Shown here in pieces: positions 1-5,776 of a stretch of DNA of 9,552 bases; position 1 is the first letter of the stretch, and each line of letters opens with the position of its first letter. The position numbers and the translations under genes are program-made. The DNA comes from Chloroflexota bacterium (lineage in GTDB: Bacteria > Chloroflexota > Limnocylindria > Limnocylindrales > CSP1-4). The DNA lies in NCBI GenBank assembly GCA_021789355.1, contig JAJYJR010000188.1, positions 1 to 9,552 of the forward strand, given 5' to 3'. The notes under the pieces were generated by a model that saw nothing but the letters and a program-made list of their open reading frames with translations, did not search any database and was not told the DNA's origin.

Positions 1-85
1 GGTACGCCGTGCAGTGCGGGTCCGTGGTGTCGCCGCGCAGGAAGCTGATGGTGAGGGGCGGGTACGATGCCATCGGGGTCGCCAT
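1..85 (-). CDS. 5' end of a leftward gene of unknown function (cut by the window edge)
   Basis: This frame is open from an ATG at 83-85 to the window edge and gives about 28 residues beginning MATPMASYPPLTISFLRG and continuing DTTDPHCTAY. Of the 28 codons, 27 end in G or C, the pattern of the real genes here, while the rightward frames across the same bases look random. An in-frame ATG at 104-106 would add seven residues (MEPAYGS) and one at 71-73 would remove four. No convincing ribosome binding site decides between them. The gene is divergent from the deacetylase-like gene at 140. The start, a short beta-strand-like segment followed by a polar loop, would suit a Rossmann-type enzyme such as a glycosyltransferase, but too little is visible to assign a function. 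Confidence 0.5.
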   Translation of the reverse strand, partial: MATPMASYPPLTISFLRGDTTDPHCTAY

Positions 86-139
86 GCTACCGTACGCCGG
101 CTCCATCCCACGGGTGCAGGAGGATGCACGGCAGGCGCG

Positions 140-1126
140 ATGGGTGAACGAGGTGGGGGACGCGCGTCGCGGGCCGACGGGCCGCCGGCCGCGCCGCCGG
201 ATGGGTCCGCGCGCGGGCTGCTGACCCGCGCCGCAGCCCGGGTCACCGGCGAACTCCGGCACGACGGGCTCCGTCGCGCCCTCATCGCGGAGCGGCGTCG
301 TGTGCTCGCCCGCCGACGCGCCTTCGGACCCGAGGACCTCGCGGCCCTGGATGCCATCCTGCAGAACGCCGAGGCGGTCATCCCGGTGCGGGAGTACATG
401 GCCCTGCCGCCCGAGGGGCACTCGCCGCGCCTGGTCGTATTGCGCCACGACACCGACAGCGACATCGACGGCGCCGTCCGGTTCGCCGAGTGGGAGGCGG
501 CCAGGGGCTACCGCGCCAGCTACTACGTCCTCCACACCGACTGGTACTACCGGGACCGCGACGAGGGACCGCCGTCCCGCTATGTCCTCCGGGCGCTGAC
601 GCGGATCCGTGACCTGGGCCACGAGATCGGGCTGCACAACAATGCGATCACCACCGGGCTGCGGACCGGGCGGGATCCGGTCGCGGTGCTGGACGCCGAG
701 CTCGAGTACCTGCGGCGGGCGGGGTTCGACGTCACCGGGACGTCTGCCCACGGAGACGCGCTGTGCCGTGCCCTCGGGTACAACAACGGCGAGGTCTTCG
801 TGGAGGCTCCGCGGGCGCAGAACGGACCGCCCGTCCGCACGATCGCCGGCAAGGACCCCCGCTCGGGGCGTCCCCTGCGGTGCGACCTGCGCCCGGTCCC
901 CATGGCCGCGCTCGGGCTCACCTACGAGGCCAACTTCGTACAGAATCGCTACTACCTGACCGACTCGCACGGGCGCTGGAACCGCCCGCTCGCGGTGGCC
1001 GCCGCGGAGTTCGCGCGGCGCGATGCCGTGCTGACGTTCCTCGTCCATCCCGCGTGGTGGGCGTTCGGCGGCGAGCCGCTGCTGGCGCGGCCGGAGACAG
1101 CCGCCAGCCCGGACGACGCACGCTGA
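140..1126 (+). CDS. NodB-like polysaccharide deacetylase-fold protein
   Basis: This is a 328-residue protein of the polysaccharide deacetylase (carbohydrate esterase 4-like) superfamily, enzymes that use a metal to remove acyl groups from surface or cell-wall sugars. Residues 1-85 are basic and probably disordered or helical. The catalytic fold begins near residue 98. The metal and catalytic motif is RHDTDSD (102-108, with D104 and D106) in place of the classic TFDDG. The second motif is GHEIGLHNN (H161, H166), followed by SAHGD (H204, D206) and a late LVHPAWW (H303). RHD-x-D variants are seen in uncharacterised deacetylase-like proteins of polysaccharide clusters. There is no signal peptide, so action in the cytoplasm is likely. 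I chose ATG 140, which has AGGAGG at 118-123 upstream, though the spacing is long. A GTG at 14 is in frame, but the extra residues look non-coding and would overlap the divergent gene. The substrate is unknown. Confidence 0.8.
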   Translation: MGERGGGRASRADGPPAAPPDGSARGLLTRAAARVTGELRHDGLRRALIAERRRVLARRRAFGPEDLAALDAILQNAEAVIPVREYMALPPEGHSPRLVVLRHDTDSDIDGAVRFAEWEAARGYRASYYVLHTDWYYRDRDEGPPSRYVLRALTRIRDLGHEIGLHNNAITTGLRTGRDPVAVLDAELEYLRRAGFDVTGTSAHGDALCRALGYNNGEVFVEAPRAQNGPPVRTIAGKDPRSGRPLRCDLRPVPMAALGLTYEANFVQNRYYLTDSHGRWNRPLAVAAAEFARRDAVLTFLVHPAWWAFGGEPLLARPETAASPDDAR

Positions 1127-1219
1127 TCCGCGTCTTGTCGCGGTGCTGGGAGTGCCGAACCGACCGAAGCCTCCCGCGACCGACGACGGCTGCCGCTCGG
1201 CTGGTCCCGCCGCGCGCCC

Positions 1220-1417
1220 TCAGCACCCACCTGCGGTCCGGGGCAGGACCACGGGCTCGCCACCCGCGCCGGCCGCCATCTCGGCAGTGACGTAGCCGTC
1301 CTCGAGCATCGCCTGCAGGACCGTCGCACGCCGTGCCCGGGCGAGATCCGTCGCCAGGGGGGCCGTCGGCGGCGGGCCGGCCGTCGGATCGGCGACCCCC
1401 GACACCTCGACGGGCAC
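1220..1417 (-). pseudogene. Remnant of a class A penicillin-binding protein (transglycosylase domain end)
   Basis: The 65 residues read from a GTG at 1417, with RRATVLQAMLEDGYVT near the middle followed by AEMAAGAGGEPVVLPR. This matches the well-known end of the GT51 transglycosylase domain of class A penicillin-binding proteins, where a Pro/Ser-rich segment is followed by an RARRxxVLxxMxExGYIT pattern and then an alanine-rich stretch ending in EPL. The catalytic Glu motifs of GT51 and the whole transpeptidase domain are absent, and a TGA follows soon after (1220-1222). The frame stays open upstream to about 1490, but that part resembles nothing I recognise. It is most likely a decayed fragment with no activity. 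A short functional peptide cannot be excluded, but its match to an internal part of a large enzyme argues against that. Confidence 0.55.
1361..1393. repeat. Copy 1 of a 33-bp repeat (second copy at 8522-8554)
   Basis: The 33 bases match 8522-8554 in the same orientation with one mismatch (G at 1371, A at 8532). With a 1-nt gap the similarity extends leftward to about 1349/8511, giving some 45 bp. The unit contains GGCCGGCC and two internal GGCCGTCGG. This copy lies inside the penicillin-binding protein remnant, where the opposite strand reads ADPTAGPPPTA. Confidence 0.8.
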
Positions 1418-1469
1418 AGGCTCCGGGGTTGGCTCCGTGAGTCCGGACGTGCGGGTCCCGTGCGTCCTA

Positions 1470-1513
1470 TCGACGCGCAGTATGGTGCCCCTCGACGCGC
1501 AGTATGGTGCCCC
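1470..1513. repeat. Perfect 22-bp tandem duplication
   Basis: Two identical, directly adjacent 22-bp units occupy 1470-1491 and 1492-1513. Each starts TCGACGCGCAG and ends TATGGTGCCCC. The period is not a multiple of three, so it shifts any reading frame crossing it. It lies just upstream, on the minus strand, of the penicillin-binding protein remnant, in a region with no intact gene. Confidence 0.9.
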
Positions 1514-1570
1514 CCGCGAGAGCCGTCCGCCGGTTGCCGGTGATCGGGCGTCATCGACCAGCAGAAACCG

Positions 1571-1599
1571 GCGGTGACGGACTGGGTTACCGTCATCGT
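1571..1599 (-). terminator. Possible terminator hairpin after the lipoprotein gene
   Basis: The arms TGACGG (1575-1580) and CCGTCA (1590-1595) are perfectly complementary, and the stem can grow to 10 pairs with G-U wobbles, with a 9-nt loop. It starts 17 bases past the stop of the leftward lipoprotein gene. Only a short TTT follows on the transcribed strand, so this is a weak candidate. Confidence 0.35.
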
Positions 1600-1615
1600 C
1601 CAGCTCCGGGGCAGC

Positions 1616-3310
1616 TCACGTTTCGACCGGATACGCCCCCGCCCAGGCCAGGATGTCGGCCATCAGCAGGCTGAACGCCCGGGCCGGAAACCCCGGCAGG
1701 CCGGCCGACCAGCGCGGGTCGAGGCCCCAGGACCAGTCGAACGTGCCAGCGTCGAAGGTATGGGCCCCCGAGGGCGTTACCCACAGGCTGGCACCGGCGA
1801 AGTTGGGAGTGTAGCCGTGGGCGTGGACCGGCGTCTTCGCCAGCAGCATGGCGCCCGGTTTCGATGACGCCACGTCGATCTCGTCGCCGATGAGGCCCGG
1901 CAGCTGCTGCCCGGGGCGCAACCCCGTGTTCGGTGCGAAGCGCGCGATGTCGGGACCCAGCACCATGGGCGCCAGGCCCGGCACGATGCCGCCGTACTCC
2001 TCGCCGAGCAGGTCCTTGGGCGGTCGGCGGATCGGGGAGTTCTGGAAGCGGACGGTCGCCTCGGACGGGTGGCCCGCCGCGAGGGGATCCCAGGTCAGGC
2101 TCTTGTAGCAGACCACCGTGCGGTCCGGGACACCGGCCGAGTCCGGCAGGAGGCGCACCTGCATGTAGGCCATGTTGGCGCCCATGCCCAGGAGACTCAC
2201 ACCCCGCGCCTGCGCTGCGTCGAAGGCGTCGCGGTCGGCACCCAGCCAGTACTCAGGGTGGCCGGAGAGGATCACCACCCGCGAGCCGGCCACGAGCGAC
2301 GGGTCGCGGGCCACGTCGAGATCGGTGGTGTAGGCGGGCGCGTAGCCCTGGTCCTCCAGCCAGACCAGCAGCGGGAAGTCCAGCCGGAAGAGCATGCCCG
2401 CGCCGTAGCCGTGCTCGTAGGGGCGATCGAAGCTCGCCTCAGCGGCGCGCGGGTATGGCCCCTTCCACCAGTTGTAGAGGTCCGACCCACCCCAGCCGTT
2501 GTAGGCCTGGTAGCTGAGCATGGGCATCACCACCAGGAGCGGCGCGGGCCGCGTGACGGTCACGACGAAGGGCACGTAGGCCTGGTAGCCAGCGGGCAGC
2601 GTGGTGACCTTGACGAGGTAGAAGCCGCTGCGCCAGCTGGTCGGAACCGGGAGCGTGTAGCTGACCGGCCAGTGCGTCTCCACCCGGCCCACGGGCAGGG
2701 TGGGGTGGGCGTCAGGCTGGAACTGCACCGCCACCCGGGCAACCGTGGCGAGGTGGATGGCGTCGTTCGCGCCCACCCGGAACACGTCGAGGCGCACGGC
2801 GGGCTCGATCGCGCGCAGGTGCAGCTCGACCCGTCCGCCCGCCGGCACGCTCACCTGGCCAGCCCAGCCCGCCACCGCGTACAGGTTCGGCCGCGAGAGG
2901 TGCCAGTCGGCGAGCGGCGCCCCTCGCTGCAGGGGCACCGGGGCCTCGCCGTACTGGTACTGGGCGATCAGGGCAGCGATGTCCGGCCGCGGACCCCCAA
3001 TGGCCCGGCGCGCCCGCAGGGCCACCGGCCGCAGCGAGGCCGCGGGCGCGGGTGGCAATGGCGATCCCGCCGGCAGCACCGATGCAACGGGTGGTGCGGT
3101 CGCGACGGGCACACCTGCGGCGGACCGTGCTGGACCGGTCAGTGGCACCGTCGTGGGGGTTGGCTGGCTGCTGCAGCCCGCGGTGAGCGTCACCAGGGCG
3201 AGCAGGGCGACGACCCCCTGGTACCGTGCATCGCGGGTGATGGGTTGCGCGGTGCGTGCAGCGGCCCGGCCTGCCCGGCCGGCACCGAGTCCCGTGGCGG
3301 GGCTCACCAT
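1616..3310 (-). CDS. Secreted lipoprotein with N,N-dimethylformamidase large-subunit-like fold
   Basis: This is a 564-residue protein. A basic n-region and hydrophobic core end in the lipobox LTAGC, with Cys46, so it should be lipid-anchored outside the cytoplasmic membrane. A Pro/Ala/Thr-rich linker (about 48-95) precedes a beta-sandwich (about 145-255) and the dimethylformamidase C-terminal-like domain: YQAYNGWGG (267-275), FDRPY (294-298), YTTDLDVARDP (327-337), SGHPEYW (349-355), GANMAYMQVR (377-386) and FDWSWGLDP (524-532). The known family member hydrolyses dimethylformamide using an iron held by two Tyr and a Glu. Here H351-x-E353 plus Tyr231 and Tyr267/270 fall at matching spacing, so a metal site is plausible. 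The substrate is unknown. ATG 3310 is preceded by GGGAGGGGG. A GTG at 3364 with GGAGG at 3373-3377 is an alternative and would give a 63-residue n-region. The gene has its own 5' region, separate from the exporter operon. Confidence 0.82.
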   Translation of the reverse strand: MVSPATGLGAGRAGRAAARTAQPITRDARYQGVVALLALVTLTAGCSSQPTPTTVPLTGPARSAAGVPVATAPPVASVLPAGSPLPPAPAASLRPVALRARRAIGGPRPDIAALIAQYQYGEAPVPLQRGAPLADWHLSRPNLYAVAGWAGQVSVPAGGRVELHLRAIEPAVRLDVFRVGANDAIHLATVARVAVQFQPDAHPTLPVGRVETHWPVSYTLPVPTSWRSGFYLVKVTTLPAGYQAYVPFVVTVTRPAPLLVVMPMLSYQAYNGWGGSDLYNWWKGPYPRAAEASFDRPYEHGYGAGMLFRLDFPLLVWLEDQGYAPAYTTDLDVARDPSLVAGSRVVILSGHPEYWLGADRDAFDAAQARGVSLLGMGANMAYMQVRLLPDSAGVPDRTVVCYKSLTWDPLAAGHPSEATVRFQNSPIRRPPKDLLGEEYGGIVPGLAPMVLGPDIARFAPNTGLRPGQQLPGLIGDEIDVASSKPGAMLLAKTPVHAHGYTPNFAGASLWVTPSGAHTFDAGTFDWSWGLDPRWSAGLPGFPARAFSLLMADILAWAGAYPVET

Positions 3311-3387
3311 GGTCACGGCCCCCTCCCGTCCCAGGGTGGCAACCTTGATGCGGTCGCGGCTCACACACTCACCCTCCGGTCGCCCCA

Positions 3388-3400
3388 CCCGGTTACCGGG
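3388..3400. promoter_or_regulatory. Perfect 6-1-6 palindrome upstream of the lipoprotein gene
   Basis: CCCGGT-T-ACCGGG is a perfect inverted repeat with a one-base centre. It lies 78 bp from the chosen ATG and 24 bp from the alternative GTG of the lipoprotein gene, within the 264-bp gap after the exporter operon. It could be an operator, but short GC palindromes arise easily in such DNA. Confidence 0.3.
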
Positions 3401-3542
3401 ACCCTGCCGAACCTCACCACCAGGGGATGACCGGCGCTGTCGGGGAGGCACTGGTGGACCCACGTTGCTTCCGAGTGTGAGGTCAGGTTGGCGCGGGACG
3501 GCCTGCGGCGGCAGGGCCATCAGTTACATAGCAGCAGACCAG

Positions 3543-3559
3543 GGCGGTCGCCGACCGCC
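3543..3559 (-). terminator. Hairpin ending the exporter operon
   Basis: GGCGGTC and GACCGCC form a perfect 7-bp stem with a 3-nt loop, 15 bases after the TGA of the last gene of the leftward operon. No T-run follows, so the hairpin may stop transcription weakly or protect the 3' end of the mRNA. Its placement directly after the last gene is the main support. Confidence 0.5.
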
Positions 3560-3574
3560 AGCGCGGGCAGCTCG

Positions 3575-3883
3575 TCACTGGTTGGCGTTACCTCCCGGGT
3601 TGGCGGGTTCAGGCTGGCCCGAAGGACCCGCCTGGTTGCCGCCGCCGCCGGGGCCGCAGTCCTGGTTGGCCACGGCGGTGTTCAGCGGCGCGCTCATGCG
3701 CCCGACCGCGAATCCGGCCCCGCCGATGGCGATCATCGCGGCCAGGATGAGCGCGAGGTCCATGCGGGTGCGCGCGTGAGGCGCCCGACGGAGCGGGGAC
3801 GTTACCTCCACCGCGCCGTCAGCCGGTACGGCGTCGGTGACCGGCAGCGCGTCCGATGGGAGAGGTTCAGGGGGTACAGACAT
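3575..3883 (-). CDS. Small single-pass membrane protein, fourth gene of the exporter operon
   Basis: This 102-residue protein belongs to no family I recognise. Residues 1-38 are Pro/Val/Asp-rich with no hydrophobic stretch, then RRAPHARTR gives a positive flank before one membrane segment (about 42-62, DLALILAAMIAIGGAGFAVG). By the positive-inside rule the N-terminus is cytoplasmic. The outer part (about 63-102) has one cysteine (Cys76) and is rich in Gly, Asn, Gln and Pro, so it is probably disordered. The start is well defined. AGGAGG (3890-3895) overlaps the permease stop codon TAG (3894-3896) and sits 6 nt before ATG 3883, so translation is probably coupled. An upstream in-frame ATG at 3901 lacks this signal. 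A role as an accessory or stabilising subunit of the exporter is inferred from position alone. Confidence 0.75.
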   Translation of the reverse strand: MSVPPEPLPSDALPVTDAVPADGAVEVTSPLRRAPHARTRMDLALILAAMIAIGGAGFAVGRMSAPLNTAVANQDCGPGGGGNQAGPSGQPEPANPGGNANQ

Positions 3884-3893
3884 CCGGGTCCTC

Positions 3894-5105
3894 CTACTCA
3901 AACCTGAGCGCCTCGATGGGGTCGAGATGTGCGGCCTGTCGCGCCGGCCAGACCCCGAAGGCCACGCCGACGACGGCGCTGAACCCGGTCGCGACGAGCA
4001 CCGTGAACGGGCTGAAGACGAAGCCCCAGCCGGCCATCTGGCCGATCACCGCTGAGACCGCCAGGCCGAGGGCGATCCCGAGCAGGCCGCCGAGCAGCGA
4101 GAGGGTCAGCGCCTCGGCCAGGAACTGCAGCAGGATGTCGCGGTTGCGGGCGCCGATTGCCTTGCGGATGCCGATCTCGCGGGTCCGCTCGCGGACCGAC
4201 ACCAGCATGATGTTCATGATCCCGATGCCGCCCACCACGAGCGAGATCGAGGCGATCCCGGCCAACAGGACCGCCAGCAGCGTCGACACTGACGAGACCG
4301 TTCCGATCAGCTGCGCCTGGTTGGCGATCACGAAGTCGTCGGCCGCGCCGCGCGGGATGGCGTGCCGGCCCTCCAGGGTGGTCGTGATGCGAGCGGTCAC
4401 CGCAGCCATGCGGCCGACCGTGGCGACGCTGACCCCGATGGTCCGCACGCTCTCCCCCCCGACGAACTGCGACTGGACGGTGGCCACCGGGACGACGACC
4501 TTGTCGTCCTGGTTCAGAATCCCGGCGCCGCCCTTGGGCTGGAGGATGCCGATCACGCGGAACGGGATGCCCCCTACCTGCACGTCCGTGCCGACCGCTC
4601 CCGGTCCGAGCCCGAGGTTCGTCGCCGTCGTCGCGCCGAGCACCGCCACCCGAAGCGCGAGGGTGCTCGTCACGGGCGTCAGGAACGCGCCGCTTCGGAC
4701 CGATTCGTTGTGCACCCGGGCGTAGTCGGGCGTGGTGCCCACGATCGTGGTGACGGTGCGGTGCGGCCCGGCGACCACGGCCTGCTGCGTGGCGATCTCC
4801 GGGGCGACGGCGACCACGCCGGGAAGCCGGCGGATGGCGGCCGCGTCGCCGAGCGTCAGGGTCGTCGCGGATCCCGGTTCGCCCGCGCGCGGGCCGCTCA
4901 CCGCGGTCCCCGGGTTCACGGTCAGCAGGTTGGTGCCGAGGCTCTGCAGCGCGCTGGTGATTCCCTGTGTGGTGCCCTGGCCGACCCCCACCAGGGCCAC
5001 CACGGATGCCACTCCGATCACCACCCCAAGCATGGTGAGAGCGGTCCGCAGCCGATTGGAGCGCAGCCGGGCCAGCGCGAGCCGGCCCAGTTCGAGCCCG
5101 TTCAT
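3894..5105 (-). CDS. MacB/FtsX-type ABC transporter permease
   Basis: This 403-residue protein has the standard MacB layout. A short cytoplasmic N-terminus (LALARLRSNRLRTALTMLG) leads into membrane segment 1 (about 22-42). A large extracytoplasmic MacB-type domain follows (about 45-265), then three more segments (about 275-300, 331-355, 366-386). Between segments 2 and 3 lies VRERTREIGIRKAIGA (304-319), the conserved cytoplasmic stretch that contacts the ATPase. The protein ends with the typical PARQAAHLDPIEALR. The length matches stand-alone MacB permeases whose ATPase is a separate protein. Family members act by mechanotransmission: ATP hydrolysis moves the outer domain rather than moving a substrate through the membrane. 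Its ATG overlaps the ATPase stop by four bases (ATGA, 5102-5105). The substrate cannot be told from sequence. Confidence 0.95.
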   Translation of the reverse strand: MNGLELGRLALARLRSNRLRTALTMLGVVIGVASVVALVGVGQGTTQGITSALQSLGTNLLTVNPGTAVSGPRAGEPGSATTLTLGDAAAIRRLPGVVAVAPEIATQQAVVAGPHRTVTTIVGTTPDYARVHNESVRSGAFLTPVTSTLALRVAVLGATTATNLGLGPGAVGTDVQVGGIPFRVIGILQPKGGAGILNQDDKVVVPVATVQSQFVGGESVRTIGVSVATVGRMAAVTARITTTLEGRHAIPRGAADDFVIANQAQLIGTVSSVSTLLAVLLAGIASISLVVGGIGIMNIMLVSVRERTREIGIRKAIGARNRDILLQFLAEALTLSLLGGLLGIALGLAVSAVIGQMAGWGFVFSPFTVLVATGFSAVVGVAFGVWPARQAAHLDPIEALRFE

Positions 5106-5776
5106 GCCGCCAGCCGCCCGTCCCGCATGCGGACCTGGCGCCCCGCGGACAGCGCCACGTCCGGGTCGTGGGTGATCAGCACGATGGTCCGCCCGGCGCG
5201 GTGCAGTGCCCGCAGCTGGGCGATGACCTCCGCGCTGCTGTCGCTGTCGAGGTTGCCGGTCGGCTCGTCCGCGAGCAGTAGCGCCGGCTCGGTCACCAGG
5301 GCCCGGGCGATGGCGACCCGCTGCTGTTCGCCGCCGGAGAGCTCGGTCGGCTCGTGCGCGAGGCGGTCGCCGAGGCCTAGCCGTTCCAGGGCCCCGCGGG
5401 CCCGCGCCTCCCGCTCCCGGCGGCCCACCCCCTGGTAGAGCAGCGGCGCCGCCACGTTGTCGAGCGCAGACATCCGCGGCAGCAGGTTGTAGGTCTGGAA
5501 CACGAAGCCGATCTCGCGGCTCCGCACCCGGGCGAGCTCGTCGTCATCCAGGTCCGTCACCAGGACCCCGGCGAGCACGTAGCTGCCCGTGGTCGGGCGG
5601 TCGAGACAGCCGAGGATGTTCATCAGGGTGGTCTTCCCCGAGCCGGAGGGCCCGACGACCGCGACGAACTCCCCCGCGTCGATGGAGAGGCTCACCGCGC
5701 GAAGCGCCGGCACCTGGATGCGCCCTGTCTGGTAGACACGGCTCACGTCGTCCACGGCGATGAGCGGCGCGCTCAT
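5102..5776 (-). CDS. ABC transporter ATPase (MacB/LolD/FtsE type)
   Basis: This 224-residue nucleotide-binding subunit is complete: Walker A GPSGSGKT (42-49), Q-loop Gln94 in FVFQTYNLLP, signature LSGGEQQR (146-153), Walker B LLLADE (166-171) with catalytic Glu171, D-loop GNLDSDS, and switch His203. The phrase NILGCLDRPTTG after Walker A and FQTYNLLP are hallmarks of the type VII (MacB/LolD) ATPases that pair with FtsX-like permeases. It would energise the permease encoded next. The ATG at 5774-5776 overlaps the adaptor stop (ATGA, 5773-5776), and a GGAGGG within the adaptor 3' end serves as ribosome binding site. A much longer open frame continues upstream, but that part is the adaptor gene read out of frame and is not coding. 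Confidence 0.96.
   Translation of the reverse strand: MSAPLIAVDDVSRVYQTGRIQVPALRAVSLSIDAGEFVAVVGPSGSGKTTLMNILGCLDRPTTGSYVLAGVLVTDLDDDELARVRSREIGFVFQTYNLLPRMSALDNVAAPLLYQGVGRREREARARGALERLGLGDRLAHEPTELSGGEQQRVAIARALVTEPALLLADEPTGNLDSDSSAEVIAQLRALHRAGRTIVLITHDPDVALSAGRQVRMRDGRLAA

Noticed and set aside
1128..1143. CCGCG...CGCGG hairpin right after the deacetylase-like gene as a terminator
   Set aside because: The stem is only 5 bp, with no T-run and no extension. It is too weak to call.
2069..3430. 453-codon rightward open frame opposite the lipoprotein gene
   Set aside because: The His/Arg/Gly/Val-rich product has no recognisable fold, while the minus strand encodes a clear lipoprotein. Open antisense frames are expected at this GC content.
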